A stretch of 64,000 nucleotides of DNA from Rhodovulum sp. 12E13 (GCF_003340565.1 NZ_QPLK01000008.1:1-64000), one strand, 5' to 3'. Positions 1-8,514 are shown, numbered from the stretch's first letter. Made by a program: numbers and translations. The notes: a model not told the origin generated them from the letters alone.

Positions 1-230
1 TGATGTCGGCCTCCTTCACCAACCAGGTGCTCGCCCAGATCGAGCTCTGGACGAAGGGAGAGCAGTACGACAACGCCGTCCACGTCCTGCCCAAGCACCT
101 CGACGAAAAGGTCGCCCGCCTCCACCTCGGCCGCATCGGCGTCAAGCTCACCGAGCTCGCCCCCGACCAGGCCGACTACATCGGCGTCACCCCCCAGGGC
201 CCCTTCAAGCCAGACCACTACAGGTATTGA
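1..230 (+). CDS. ahcY: Adenosylhomocysteinase, C-terminal end (5' truncated by window)
   Basis: The last 75 or so residues of S-adenosyl-L-homocysteine hydrolase, which splits S-adenosylhomocysteine into adenosine and homocysteine in the methyl cycle. The reading frame is open from the window edge (first full codon at 3) and contains the family's C-terminal signature: [10 protein letters not shown], then [17 protein letters not shown], ending in the conserved KPDHYRY. That tail supplies the lysine and tyrosine that close the NAD site of the neighbouring subunit in this tetrameric enzyme. The start lies upstream, outside the window. It is convergent with coxG and is followed at once by a strong hairpin terminator. 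Confidence 0.96.
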   Translation, partial: MSASFTNQVLAQIELWTKGEQYDNAVHVLPKHLDEKVARLHLGRIGVKLTELAPDQADYIGVTPQGPFKPDHYRY

Positions 231-249
231 GGGGCGCGAGCCCGGCAAG

Positions 250-294
250 AAGGCCGCCGGCCATGCCCATCGGGGCGCGGCCGGCGGCCTTTTT
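250..294 (+). terminator. Rho-independent terminator of ahcY
   Basis: A 13-base arm (AAGGCCGCCGGCC, 250-262) pairs with GGCCGGCGGCCTT at 279-291, and the hairpin runs into five T residues. It lies 20 bases after the ahcY stop and between two convergent genes. Read on the minus strand its tail is CTTCTTG, so it may also help end the cox transcript. Confidence 0.88.
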
Positions 295-326
295 CGTCGG
301 GCCCGGTTGTGCAGGGCGACCGCCGT

Positions 327-806
327 TCAGGCGGTGCCGGCGTCGGCCTCGGCGCCCGCGTCCTGCGGCTGGAACGTTTCGGCGAAGCACGCGAAGAACT
401 TGGCCGACAGCTTCTTTGCGGTGCTCGCCACCAGCCGGCTCCCGAGCTGGGCGAGCTTGCCGCCGATCTCGACATGCGCCTTGTAGGCAAGGATCGTGCG
501 CTCCGGCCCGTCCTCGGTCAGCGTCACGTCGGCGCCGCCCTTGGCGAAGCCGGCCGCGCCCCCGTTGCCCTGCCCGCTGAGGGTGAAATGCTCGGGCGCG
601 CCGCTCGGGTCGAGGTGCACGACGCCCGTGAACCGGGCCTTCACCGGCCCGATCTTGAGCGTGACCTTCGCTTCGAGGTCTCCCTCCTCGTTGCGTTCGA
701 GCTCCTCGCATCCCGGGATGCACTGGCGCAGCACCTCCACGTCGTTGAGCCGCGCGTAGACTTCGTCGCGCGGGGCCTCGATGACGACTTCCTCGGCGAG
801 ATCCAT
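327..806 (-). CDS. coxG: CoxG-type SRPBCC protein
   Basis: A 159-residue CO dehydrogenase subunit G family protein. The START/SRPBCC-like fold is indicated by MDLAEEVVIEAPRDEVYARL at the start, the IPGCEEL segment near residue 30 and the KAHVEIGGKLAQLGSRL stretch near 110. In cox clusters CoxG is linked to membrane attachment and maturation of CO dehydrogenase; the molecular job in this organism is inferred. It is the last gene of the cox run, 55 bases after the MobA-like gene and convergent with ahcY. SRPBCC proteins of this type also occur with other molybdenum hydroxylases, but the neighbouring form I coxL makes the cox role the natural reading. Confidence 0.85.
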   Translation of the reverse strand: MDLAEEVVIEAPRDEVYARLNDVEVLRQCIPGCEELERNEEGDLEAKVTLKIGPVKARFTGVVHLDPSGAPEHFTLSGQGNGGAAGFAKGGADVTLTEDGPERTILAYKAHVEIGGKLAQLGSRLVASTAKKLSAKFFACFAETFQPQDAGAEADAGTA

Positions 807-861
807 GGCGTTTCCTTTCTCTTCCGTCCCTGTCCAGTGTTATCGGTCGCGCGCCCCCACG

Positions 862-1467
862 TCACCGGGCGGCGTCGGCCATCTCGTCGCGGACTCGAGC
901 GAGGTCGTCCGCGGTGTCGACATCCGCGAAGAAGGCGGGCAGATCGGTCTCGAAGCGGTGCACGAGGCCGGGGTTGCGCCGGGTGAAGCCGCCGCAGCCG
1001 AGGCGCGGCCCGCCAGCCAGCACGGCCGCCCGCGCCTGCCGCGACAGCACGACCGGGTTGCCCCGCACCCTGCCCCGCATCGGCACGGTCACCCGGCCGG
1101 GTGGCGCCGTGCGCGCTGCGGAGAGCAGGTTGAAGAGCGCGGAAGCGGTCAGACGGGGCAGGTCGCCCGGCACGACGAGCGTCAGGTCGGCATCGGCCAC
1201 GCGGGCGAGGCCGAAGGCCACGCTGCCCTGCTGCCCCGCGGCGTGCTCGGGATTGGTGGCGAGATCGACCGGCAGGCCGCCGAGGCGCGCGCCCACCGCC
1301 TCGGCCTGATGGCCGAGCACGACGAGCGGCGGCGCGGTGGTCGCACCGAGCACCGCATCGAGCGTGCGCAGCAGGAGCGGCCGGCCACCCACCTCCGCGA
1401 GCAGCTTGTTCCCGGCACCGAACCGGGTCGAGAGACCGGCGGCGAGCACCACGGCGGCGACGCTCAT
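862..1467 (-). CDS. MobA/MocA-like nucleotidyltransferase in cox cluster
   Basis: A 201-residue molybdenum-cofactor nucleotidyltransferase-like protein. The N-terminal nucleotide-binding signature is LAAGLSTRFG followed by NKLLAEVGGRPLL, and a metal-binding VPGDLPRL motif sits near residue 98. Relatives add CMP or GMP to molybdopterin. CO dehydrogenase uses the cytosine dinucleotide form, so a MocA-like CTP:molybdopterin cytidylyltransferase is the attractive role; the sequence alone does not fix the nucleotide. The ATG at 1467 was chosen because it gives an ATGA overlap with the xdhC-like stop and puts the LAAG motif at the usual distance. The nearby frame is open much further upstream but reads only as shadow sequence. 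Confidence 0.85.
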   Translation of the reverse strand: MSVAAVVLAAGLSTRFGAGNKLLAEVGGRPLLLRTLDAVLGATTAPPLVVLGHQAEAVGARLGGLPVDLATNPEHAAGQQGSVAFGLARVADADLTLVVPGDLPRLTASALFNLLSAARTAPPGRVTVPMRGRVRGNPVVLSRQARAAVLAGGPRLGCGGFTRRNPGLVHRFETDLPAFFADVDTADDLARVRDEMADAAR

Positions 1468-2219
1468 CGCGCCCCCTTGCGGCGCACCTGCACGATCTCG
1501 GCCAGGATCGACAGGGCGATCTCGTCGGGTGTCTCGGCGCCGATGTCGAGGCCCGCGGGCGCCGAGAGCGCGGCGAGGGCCGCGGCGTCGGCCCCCTGCC
1601 CGGCCAGCTTCTCGCGCAGCGCCGCCGCCTTGCGCCGGCTGCCGACGAAGGCGACATGGGCCGCCCCCGCACCCAGCGCCTCGGCCAGCGCCCGCGCATC
1701 TCCCTTGCCCTGGGTGGCGACCACCACGTAGGCGCCGGGCCCCGTCGCAGCCTCGCACAGGCGGAAGTCGAAGCCGCGGGCGAGCGCGCGCAAGGCCCGC
1801 GCCACCGGCCCCTCGCCCATGACCACGAGATCGGGCAGCGGCACGAACGGCTCGACGAAGACGTCCATCGAGCCCTTCGAGGCGCAGCCGTTGCGCTCGT
1901 AGATCATGCCGTCGCGCACCTCGCAGGGCTCGGCGCCCTCGGCGGCCAGCCGGTCGTCGGGGCGCAGCGCCACCAGCACCGGCTCGCCCCGCGCCACCGC
2001 CGACCGCGCCGCCCGGCCGAGTGCGGCGCGCACGCAGCCGCCGCCCACCCAGCCCTCGATCAGTTCTCCCTCGGCGGACAGCAGTGCGCGCGCGCCAGCG
2101 CCGGCCGAGGTGCTGTCCATCGTGCGCACGATGGTGGCGGTGGCGAAGGGCGTGCCGGCCGTGCGCATCTCGCGGGCCAGCGCGTCGATCCGTTCGACGG
2201 TGAGGGCGGCGGGTTTCAC
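1464..2219 (-). CDS. coxF: XdhC/CoxF-type molybdoenzyme maturation protein
   Basis: A 251-residue XdhC/CoxI family protein. The N-terminal half has the TATIVRTMDSTSAGAGA segment and the GWVGGGC motif (the cysteine is typical of the family); the C-terminal half is a Rossmann-like domain starting around PDLVVMGEGPVARAL. XdhC proteins bind molybdenum cofactor, promote its sulfuration and deliver it to the apo-enzyme. Here the client should be CoxL, whose site needs a sulfur bridge between Mo and Cu. The GTG start at 2219 overlaps the coxE stop by four bases (GTGA), and the stop overlaps the next gene by four bases, so the genes are probably translationally coupled. Confidence 0.87.
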   Translation of the reverse strand: MKPAALTVERIDALAREMRTAGTPFATATIVRTMDSTSAGAGARALLSAEGELIEGWVGGGCVRAALGRAARSAVARGEPVLVALRPDDRLAAEGAEPCEVRDGMIYERNGCASKGSMDVFVEPFVPLPDLVVMGEGPVARALRALARGFDFRLCEAATGPGAYVVVATQGKGDARALAEALGAGAAHVAFVGSRRKAAALREKLAGQGADAAALAALSAPAGLDIGAETPDEIALSILAEIVQVRRKGAR

Positions 2220-3397
2220 AGGCGGGCGAGCTCCCCTTCGAGCGCGGCGAGGCCGGCGAGCGTGTTGACGGAATGCACAGCGTCGAGATGCGGGCGCGCC
2301 TCGGCCATGCCGGCGGCGATGGCACCGTGATCGGCCCAGCCCTTGAGCGGGTTGAGCCAGACGATCCGGCAGCCGCGGCGCCCGAGGCGGGCGAGGGCGG
2401 GGCCGATCGCCCCCTTGCCTTCGCTGTCGTAGCCGTCGGACAGGATGAAGACGACCGTGCGCCCGTCGACGAAGGCGGGGGCGTAGCCGCGGGCGAACCG
2501 CTCGAGGCAGGCCCCGATACGCGAGCCACCGCCGAACCCCTCTGCGAGCAGGCTCATCCGGTTGAGCGCGCGCAACGGGTCGGGGTCGCGCAGCGCCTCG
2601 GTGATCCTGACGAGGCGGGTGTGGAAGAGATAGGCATCGGCCGACGGATCGCCCCGCATCAGCCCCGCGAGAAAGGCGAGGAAAGGGCGCGCATAGACCG
2701 TCATCGACCCCGAGACGTCGGCCAGCGCCGCGATCCGTACCGGACGGTCGGGGCGGGCCTTGCGCGGCAGGTGCAAAGGCTCGCCGCCGATGGCCAGCGA
2801 GCGGCGCACGAGGCGGCGAAAGTCGATCTCGGCCCCCCGCTTGGCCGCGCGGCGCCGGCGCGAGCGGCGGTCGCGCAGCGCCCGGCCCAGCCGCTCGGCC
2901 ACCCGCTCGGCCTCGGCGATGTCGTCGCGCGAGACCAGCTCGCGCAGGTCGCGGCGGGCGATGCTCTGGCTGCGCACGGCCAGAAGCCGCCCCTCGCCGC
3001 CGCCCTCCGCCTCGCCCTCGCCCTCGCCATCGGGGCTGTCCTGCTGTCCCGCCCCCTCGGCCTGCGGCCCCGTCGCCTCGGCCGTGCTGCGCATCGCCCT
3101 GGTCGGCGTTCGGACACTGGGCGTGGCCCGCGTCACCACCCGCCCGCCGTTCATCCAGAAGGCCTCGAACAGCGCGTCGAAGCGCCGTGCCTCGTCGGCG
3201 CTCCCGCAGCACACGGCCTTCAGCGCGGCGCGGGCCTGGGCGGGATCGGCCGCCTCGACGCTTGCCAGCGCGCGCAGGGCCGTCTCCGTCTCCGACACGC
3301 CGAGGCGCAGCCCGTTCTCGCGGCAATGCCCGAGAAAGCCCGCGACGCGCGCGCTCGGCCCGGGGTCGCGCCCCGCGAAGCGGGTGACGCGGCTCAT
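2216..3397 (-). CDS. coxE: CoxE-type VWA domain protein
   Basis: A 393-residue von Willebrand factor A protein of the CoxE family. The N-terminal 100 residues are helical, residues 112-140 are a Gly/Glu-rich linker, and the C-terminal VWA domain begins with the MIDAS metal site DVSGSM at 227-232, followed by a conserved FILSDGYDSEGKG strand. Family knowledge: CoxE works with the AAA+ ATPase CoxD, as MoxR and VWA proteins generally do, to insert sulfur and copper into the CO dehydrogenase active site. The start ATG overlaps the coxD stop by four bases. No unusual features apart from the acidic low-complexity linker. Confidence 0.92.
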   Translation of the reverse strand: MSRVTRFAGRDPGPSARVAGFLGHCRENGLRLGVSETETALRALASVEAADPAQARAALKAVCCGSADEARRFDALFEAFWMNGGRVVTRATPSVRTPTRAMRSTAEATGPQAEGAGQQDSPDGEGEGEAEGGGEGRLLAVRSQSIARRDLRELVSRDDIAEAERVAERLGRALRDRRSRRRRAAKRGAEIDFRRLVRRSLAIGGEPLHLPRKARPDRPVRIAALADVSGSMTVYARPFLAFLAGLMRGDPSADAYLFHTRLVRITEALRDPDPLRALNRMSLLAEGFGGGSRIGACLERFARGYAPAFVDGRTVVFILSDGYDSEGKGAIGPALARLGRRGCRIVWLNPLKGWADHGAIAAGMAEARPHLDAVHSVNTLAGLAALEGELARL

Positions 3398-4272
3398 GCC
3401 GCCTTCCCCGCGAGGCGCTGGGCGACCTCGGTCGTCATGTTGGCGCGATCGGCCCGCGTCTTGAGCAGGGTGGCGAGGGCGGCCTGCAGCACGGCCGGGT
3501 CCTCGGTCAGGTCGTTGACGCCCAGCCCCGCCAGCGCCGCGGCGAAATCCAGCGTCTCGGCGACGCCCGGTACCTTGTCGAGCTCTTCGCGCCGCAACGC
3601 CTGCACGAAGCCCACGATCTGCGCTGCAAGCCTCTCCTCAACCTCCGGGCAGCGGGCGGCGAGGATGGCGATCTCGGTCGCCCGGTCGGGGTAGTCGACC
3701 CAGGCATACATGCAGCGCCGCCGCAGCGCGTCGGACAGGTCGCGCGTGCCGTTGGCCGTCAGGATTACGATGGGCCGCGCGGTGGCCTGCATCGTGCCGA
3801 GCTCGGGGATGGTGATCTGGTAGTCCGACAGCACCTCGAGCAGGTAGGCCTCGAATTCCTCGTCGGCCCGGTCGATCTCGTCGATCAGCAAGACCGGCGG
3901 GGCGTCCTGCCGGATCGCCTGCAGAAGCGGACGGGCGAGCAGGTACTCCTCCGAGAAGACCCGTTGCTCCACCTGCCGCCCCGTCTCGCCCCCCTCGGCG
4001 GCGGCGCGGATGGCCAGAAGCTGGCGCTGGTAGTTCCACTCGTAGATGGCGTGCGCGGCGTCCAGCCCCTCGTAGCATTGCAGCCGGATCAGGCGCGTGG
4101 CGCGCGCCGCGGCCAGCGCCTTGGCCACCTCGGTCTTGCCCACGCCGGCCGCCCCTTCGAGCAGCAGCGGACGGCCGAGCGTGACGGCAAGGTGCAGCGC
4201 CATCGCCAGATCGGGCGCGGCGACGTAGCCCTGGGCGGCGAGATCGGTCGCAAGCTCGGTCCAGTCAGCCAT
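3394..4272 (-). CDS. coxD: CoxD/MoxR-type AAA+ ATPase
   Basis: A 292-residue MoxR-family AAA+ ATPase. Walker A is GAAGVGKT at 40-47 and Walker B is VLLIDEID at 127-134; a sensor-1 type ILTANGTRDLSDALRRRC segment follows. CoxD is the membrane-associated chaperone-like ATPase needed to build the Cu-S-Mo cluster of form I CO dehydrogenase. The frame is open far upstream, across the intercistronic hairpin and into coxL, but the ATG at 4272 (MADWTELA) starts the recognisable family sequence. It lies 212 bases after coxL, the only large gap inside the coxM-coxG run, and overlaps coxE by four bases. Confidence 0.93.
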   Translation of the reverse strand: MADWTELATDLAAQGYVAAPDLAMALHLAVTLGRPLLLEGAAGVGKTEVAKALAAARATRLIRLQCYEGLDAAHAIYEWNYQRQLLAIRAAAEGGETGRQVEQRVFSEEYLLARPLLQAIRQDAPPVLLIDEIDRADEEFEAYLLEVLSDYQITIPELGTMQATARPIVILTANGTRDLSDALRRRCMYAWVDYPDRATEIAILAARCPEVEERLAAQIVGFVQALRREELDKVPGVAETLDFAAALAGLGVNDLTEDPAVLQAALATLLKTRADRANMTTEVAQRLAGKAA

Positions 4273-4395
4273 TCCGTAGCTCCGAGTACCGGGCGTTACC
4301 CGCTTCTTCCTGTGCCAAATCCGCGTCGCCCACGCTCTGGTCACCAGCGTCCGGCGGGGGCCGTGGCGCCCGCCCGCCGCACTCGGGCGGGAGGT

Positions 4396-4464
4396 CGCCG
4401 CCGGGCCTTCCCCGGCGCGCGGGGGTGGGCGGGCGGGCCGCGTGCCGGGGAAGGCCCGGCGGCG
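4396..4464. repeat. 21-bp perfect inverted repeat between coxL and coxD
   Basis: Arms at 4396-4416 and 4444-4464 are exact reverse complements over 21 bases (core GGGCCTTCCCC against GGGGAAGGCCC), separated by a 27-base GC-rich loop. There is no T-run on the minus-strand side, so this does not look like an intrinsic terminator. Its position, just after the structural genes and before the assembly genes, suits a 3'-end stabiliser or a partial transcription barrier that lowers coxDEFG expression relative to coxMSL. The role is inferred. Confidence 0.8.
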
Positions 4465-4484
4465 CAGCCCGCGCCGCGGACGGA

Positions 4485-6902
4485 TCAGCCGTGCAGGCCG
4501 AGCCCGTTGGCGATCTTCCACACGCGCCAGTGATCGTGCGGCATGTGGCTCTGTCGCAGGCCGAACGCGCGGAAGGCGTCGTGCACCGCGTTCGAGAAGG
4601 CCGGCACGCCGCCGACGTTCGGGCTCTCGCCCACGCCCTTGGCCCCGATCGGGTGGTGCGGCGAGGGCGTCACCGTGTGGTCGGTCGTGTAGTGCGGCGT
4701 CTCCCAGGCGGTCGGCACGAAGAAGTCCATCAGCGTGCCGGTCTTGACGTTGCCCATCTCGTCGTAGGCGATCTCCTGCCCCATCGCGATGGCCAGCGCC
4801 TCGGTCAGCCCGCCATGCACCTGCCCCTCGATGATCATCGGGTTGATCCGGGTGCCGCAATCGTCGAGCGCGTAGAACTGCCGGATCTCGGTCTGGCCGG
4901 TATCGACGTCGATCTCCATCACGCAGACATAGGCGCCGAACGGATAGGTCATGTTGGGCGGGTCGTAGTAGCTGACCGCCTCGAGGCCCGGCTCGATGCC
5001 CGGAATCGCCTGGTTGTAGGCGGCGAAGGCGATCTCCTTCATCGTCTTGAAGCGCTCCGGGTCGCCCTTGACCGCGAAGCGGTCGACGTCCCACTCCAGA
5101 TCGTCGTCGTGGACCTCCAGAAGGTAGGCCGCGATCATCTGTGCCTTGGCGCGGATCTTGCGGCCGGCCATCGCCGTCGCCGCCCCCGCCACGGGCGTCG
5201 AGCGCGAGCCGTATGTGCCGAGGCCGTAGGGCGCGGTGTCGGTGTCGCCCTCCTCGACGGTGATCGAATCCGCCGGCAGCCCGATCTCGCTGGCCAGGAT
5301 CTGCGCGAAGGTCGTCGCGTGCCCCTGCCCCTGTGAAATCGTGCCGAGCCGCGCGATGGCCGAGCCGGTGGGATGGATGCGGATCTCGCAGCTGTCGAAC
5401 ATCCCCAGCCCGAGGATGTCGCAGTTCTTGACCGGCCCGGCGCCCACGATCTCGGTGAAATGCGTCAGCCCGATGCCGAGGAGCTTGCGGGTCTCGCCCC
5501 GCTTGAAGGCCTCGACCCGCTCGGCCTGTTCGCGGCGCAGGCCGGCGTAATCGACCGCCTCCAGCGCCTTGTCCCATGCCGTGTGATAGTCGCCGCTGTC
5601 ATACTCCCAGCCCAGGGCCGACTGGTAGGGAAACTGCTCGGCCTTGATGAAATTGATCCGGCGCAGCTCGGCGGCGTCCATCCCCAGCTCGATGGCGAGG
5701 ATCTCGATCATCCGCTCGATGAAATAGGCGGCCTCCGTCACCCGGAACGAGCAGCGATAGGCCACGCCACCCGGCGCCTTGTTGGTATAGACGCCGTCGA
5801 CCGAGAGATAGGCGGTCGGGATGTCGTAGCTGCCCGTGCAGATGTTGAAGAAGCCTGCGGGAAACTTGGTGGGGTCGGCGCAGGCATCGAACCCGCCGTG
5901 ATCGGCCGTGACGTGACACCACAGGCCGGTGATCTTCCCCTCCTTCGTCGCCGCGATCCTACCCTTCATCCAGTAGTCGCGGGCGAAGGCGGTGGTCATC
6001 AGGTTGTCCATCCGGTCCTCGACCCATTTCACCGGCTTGCCGGTGACGATCGAGGCGACGGCCGAGCAGATGTAGCCCGGATAGGCGCCCACCTTGTTGC
6101 CGAAGCCCCCGCCGATATCGGGCGAGACGATCCGGATGTTGTGCTCCTCGATGCCCGAGATCAGCGAGACCACGGTGCGGATCGCGTGCGGCGCCTGGAA
6201 GGTGCCCCAGATCGTCAGCTTGCCGTTCACCTTGTCCATGCTCGCCACGCAGCCGCAGGGCTCCAGCGGGCAGGGATGGGTTCGGTGGTAATAGATCATC
6301 TCCTCGGCCACCACGTCGGCCTCGGCGATGACCTGCTCGGTCGCCTCGCGGTCGCCCTGCTCCCAGGTGAAGATGTGGTTGTGGTGCTTGCGCGGCCCGT
6401 GGGCGCCCTCGGTCTTGCCCTCGAGGTCCTCGCGCAGCACCGGGGCGTCGGGCTCCAGCGCCTTGAACGGGTCGACGACGACCGGCAGATCCTCGTATTC
6501 GACCTCCACCGCCTCGATCCCGTCGGCGGCGGCGTAGCGGTCGGTCGCCACGACGAAGGCCACCTCCTGGCCCTGGAACAGCACCTTGCCGTCGGCCAGC
6601 ACCATCTGCTTGTCGCCGGCGAGCGTGGGCATCCAGTGCAGGCCCAGCGGCTCGAGATCCTTGGCGGTGATGACGGCCAGCACGCCCGGCACCTTCATCG
6701 CCTCCTCGGTGTGGATGGCCGTCACGCGGGCATGGGCGTGGGGCGAGCGCACGAAGTCGCCAAACAGCATCCCGGGCAGCGTGATGTCGTCGACGTAATT
6801 GCCCTTTCCTTGGGTGAATCGGGCGTCCTCCACCCGCTTGCGGGACGAGCCGAGGCCCTTGAGCTTTTCGGCGCGCTCGGCGCTTTCGGGAAGGTCCTTC
6901 AT
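4485..6902 (-). CDS. coxL: Aerobic CO dehydrogenase large subunit, form I
   Basis: The 805-residue molybdoprotein subunit that oxidises CO to CO2 at a Mo-S-Cu centre. The diagnostic form I motif AYRCSFR lies at 381-387; Cys384 corresponds to the copper ligand Cys388 of Oligotropha carboxidovorans. The cofactor-binding GGGFG is at 264-268 and the catalytic glutamate is in GAKGVGE at 759 (Glu763 in Oligotropha). Length matches the family (about 800-810). Form II relatives carry AYRGAGR instead, so this enzyme is a bona fide CO dehydrogenase. ATG at 6902 overlaps the coxS stop as ATGA. Electrons pass through the CoxS iron-sulfur clusters to the CoxM flavin and then to the respiratory quinones. 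Confidence 0.97.
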   Translation of the reverse strand: MKDLPESAERAEKLKGLGSSRKRVEDARFTQGKGNYVDDITLPGMLFGDFVRSPHAHARVTAIHTEEAMKVPGVLAVITAKDLEPLGLHWMPTLAGDKQMVLADGKVLFQGQEVAFVVATDRYAAADGIEAVEVEYEDLPVVVDPFKALEPDAPVLREDLEGKTEGAHGPRKHHNHIFTWEQGDREATEQVIAEADVVAEEMIYYHRTHPCPLEPCGCVASMDKVNGKLTIWGTFQAPHAIRTVVSLISGIEEHNIRIVSPDIGGGFGNKVGAYPGYICSAVASIVTGKPVKWVEDRMDNLMTTAFARDYWMKGRIAATKEGKITGLWCHVTADHGGFDACADPTKFPAGFFNICTGSYDIPTAYLSVDGVYTNKAPGGVAYRCSFRVTEAAYFIERMIEILAIELGMDAAELRRINFIKAEQFPYQSALGWEYDSGDYHTAWDKALEAVDYAGLRREQAERVEAFKRGETRKLLGIGLTHFTEIVGAGPVKNCDILGLGMFDSCEIRIHPTGSAIARLGTISQGQGHATTFAQILASEIGLPADSITVEEGDTDTAPYGLGTYGSRSTPVAGAATAMAGRKIRAKAQMIAAYLLEVHDDDLEWDVDRFAVKGDPERFKTMKEIAFAAYNQAIPGIEPGLEAVSYYDPPNMTYPFGAYVCVMEIDVDTGQTEIRQFYALDDCGTRINPMIIEGQVHGGLTEALAIAMGQEIAYDEMGNVKTGTLMDFFVPTAWETPHYTTDHTVTPSPHHPIGAKGVGESPNVGGVPAFSNAVHDAFRAFGLRQSHMPHDHWRVWKIANGLGLHG

Positions 6903-7390
6903 TCCGCGGCCTCCTTCGATGCGTTCATCTCCGCCGCGGCGGCGAGAATGGCTTTCACGATGTTCTGGTAGCCGGTGCAGCGGCACAGGTTGCCCGCCAT
7001 GCCGAAGCGCACCTCCTCCTCGGTGGGGCTGGGGTTCTCCTGCAGCAGACGGTAGGCGCGGGTGATCATCCCCGGCGTGCAGTAGCCGCATTGCAGCCCG
7101 TGATGCTCGCGGAACGCCTCCTGCAGCGGGTGCATCGCGTCGGGGCTGCCCAGCCCCTCGACCGTGGTGATCTCCTTGCCCGCCACCTGCGCAGTGAACA
7201 CGGTGCAGGACTTCACCGAGCGGCCGTCGATATCCACCGTGCAGGCCCCGCAATGCGAGGTCTCGCAGCCGATATGCGGCCCGGTGATCCGAAGCTGCTC
7301 GCGCAGGGTGTGGATCAAGAGTTCGCGCGGCTCGGCGAGCACGTCCTGCGGCTCGCCGTTCACCGTGATCTGGTAGTGTTGCTTGCCCAT
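6899..7390 (-). CDS. coxS: CO dehydrogenase small iron-sulfur subunit
   Basis: A 163-residue protein binding two [2Fe-2S] clusters. The plant-ferredoxin-like cluster uses Cys42, Cys47, Cys50 ([10 protein letters not shown]) and Cys62; the proximal cluster uses Cys101, Cys104 (CGYCTPG), Cys136 and Cys138 (CRCTGY). All eight ligands are present and the spacing matches known CoxS proteins. It relays electrons from the CoxL molybdenum site to FAD on CoxM. The gene lies 17 bases after coxM and overlaps coxL by four bases, consistent with the usual M-S-L transcription order of form I operons. Confidence 0.97.
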   Translation of the reverse strand: MGKQHYQITVNGEPQDVLAEPRELLIHTLREQLRITGPHIGCETSHCGACTVDIDGRSVKSCTVFTAQVAGKEITTVEGLGSPDAMHPLQEAFREHHGLQCGYCTPGMITRAYRLLQENPSPTEEEVRFGMAGNLCRCTGYQNIVKAILAAAAEMNASKEAAE

Positions 7391-7407
7391 GGCTGGCTCC
7401 CCTCCCC

Positions 7408-8262
7408 TTACGCGCGGCTCACGGCGCGCTCGATGGCGCGGCGGATCATGACGCCCGCGACATGGCGCTTGAAGTCGACGGGGCCGCGATTGTCCTCCGT
7501 CGGGTCGATGTCGGCCTTCGCGGCCTCGACGGCAGCCGAGACGGCCTCGGCGTCGCAATTCGTTCCCACCAGCGCGGCGCCGGCCGCCTCCGACCACACG
7601 GGCACGTCCGACAGGTTGGTCATGGCGATCGAGGCGGCGGTGCAGCGCCCCCCCTCCATCGTCACCAGCGCGGCGCAGGCGGCGGTGGCGTAGTCGCCGA
7701 TCTTGCGCTTCTGCTTCTCGTAGGCATAGCCGCCCGCGGGCACGGCGAAGGAGATGGCGGTCAGGATCTCGTCATCCTCCCGCGCGGTCATGTAGGCGGC
7801 CTCGTAATAGTCGCGCGCCGCCACGCTCCGCTCGCCGCCGGGCCCCGCCAGGTGGAAGGTGGCGCCGAGGCACTGCATCAGCCCCGGCATGTCGTTGCCC
7901 GGATCGCCGTTGGCGACGTTGCCGCCGACGGTACCGCAATAGCGCACCTGCGGGTCGGCGATCTGCAACGCGGCCTCGCGGACGAGCGGCGCCGCCCGTG
8001 CCAGCTCGGCGCTCGCGATCAGCTCGGCCTGCGTCACCATCGCGCCGAGGCGGACGGTGCCACCCTCGACCACAATGCCGCGCAGTTCGGCGATGTCCTG
8101 CAGATCGACCAGATGGCCGAGGTCGGCCATTCGCAGCTTCATCATCGGGATCAGGCTGTGCCCGCCTGCGATCACCCGCGCCTCGTCGCCGTGCTCGCCG
8201 AGGATGGCGAGGGCGGCAGCGATGTCGCCGGGCCGGTGGTAGTCGAACCGCGCCGGTATCAT
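7408..8262 (-). CDS. coxM: CO dehydrogenase medium FAD subunit
   Basis: A 284-residue FAD-binding subunit of the molybdenum hydroxylase family. The two flavin-pyrophosphate motifs are present: AGGHS at 32-36 and TVGGN at 111-115, followed by a C-terminal CO_deh_flav_C region. It takes electrons from CoxS and hands them to the quinone pool. ATG at 8262 is preceded by a strong Shine-Dalgarno stretch (AGGGAGGAG read on the minus strand). It is the first structural gene; the 252-base gap before it must hold the coxMSL promoter. Confidence 0.96.
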   Translation of the reverse strand: MIPARFDYHRPGDIAAALAILGEHGDEARVIAGGHSLIPMMKLRMADLGHLVDLQDIAELRGIVVEGGTVRLGAMVTQAELIASAELARAAPLVREAALQIADPQVRYCGTVGGNVANGDPGNDMPGLMQCLGATFHLAGPGGERSVAARDYYEAAYMTAREDDEILTAISFAVPAGGYAYEKQKRKIGDYATAACAALVTMEGGRCTAASIAMTNLSDVPVWSEAAGAALVGTNCDAEAVSAAVEAAKADIDPTEDNRGPVDFKRHVAGVMIRRAIERAVSRA

Positions 8263-8326
8263 GTGCTCCTCCCTGGTGCGTTCTTCTGACGCATGCGGTG
8301 TTGTATGCCGCCGTCGACGGGCGCGG

Positions 8327-8410
8327 GAACGGCGAATGAACGACACCGGTCGCCCGATGCACGAGATGCGAAATACGCGCACGAACGGCGAAGCCGGGGC
8401 GAACGGCCTT
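8327..8410 (-). promoter_or_regulatory. Candidate regulator-binding repeats upstream of coxM
   Basis: Three copies of a CCGTTC-containing element, read on the minus strand: TTCGCCGTTC at 8383-8392 and at 8327-8336, and AAGGCCGTTC at 8401-8410. The best, GCCGTTCGT, fits eight of nine positions of the general LytTR half-site pattern as I remember it ([TA][AC][CA]GTTN[AG][TG]). They lie between the gene for a LytTR regulator and coxM. A weak -10 (CATACA, about 8310-8315) lies just downstream. The role as operators is inferred. Confidence 0.35.
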
Positions 8411-8421
8411 CGAAGGCCGTT
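8402..8421. repeat. 20-bp perfect palindrome (coxC-coxM spacer)
   Basis: AACGGCCTTC followed by its exact reverse complement GAAGGCCGTT, centred on TTCGAA. It would form a hairpin just beyond the coxC-like stop (8515). With the second palindrome at 8473 it may end or trim the regulator transcript; it also overlaps the third CCGTTC element. Confidence 0.75.
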
Positions 8422-8472
8422 GGGTCAGGCCGCATCGGAGTGACGTGGAAGGCGGAACGGCGCCACGGGGCC

Positions 8473-8492
8473 AAGGCGTTTCGAAACGCCTT
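8473..8492. repeat. Second 20-bp perfect palindrome (coxC-coxM spacer)
   Basis: AAGGCGTTTC followed by GAAACGCCTT, again centred on TTCGAA, 22 bases downstream of the coxC-like stop in transcription direction. Same design as the 8402 palindrome (AAGGC-type arms meeting at TTCGAA) but with a different arm sequence, and similar in style to the hairpins near 49.1-49.3 kb. No T-run. Confidence 0.75.
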
Positions 8493-8514
8493 GCGCCCGG
8501 CCCCGGCCTTGCCG

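Noticed and set aside
4273-5577. N-terminal extension of the CoxD frame to 727 residues
   Set aside because: The extension crosses the coxL-coxD spacer and then runs as a shadow frame through coxL; family similarity starts at MADWTELA (4272).
4485-6902. Xanthine or nicotine dehydrogenase-like subunit
   Set aside because: The AYRCSFR motif, full coxMSLDEFG context and length show form I CO dehydrogenase.
8273-8443. Short open frames in the coxC-coxM spacer
   Set aside because: They overlap palindromes and repeats, lack ribosome sites and show no protein-like composition.
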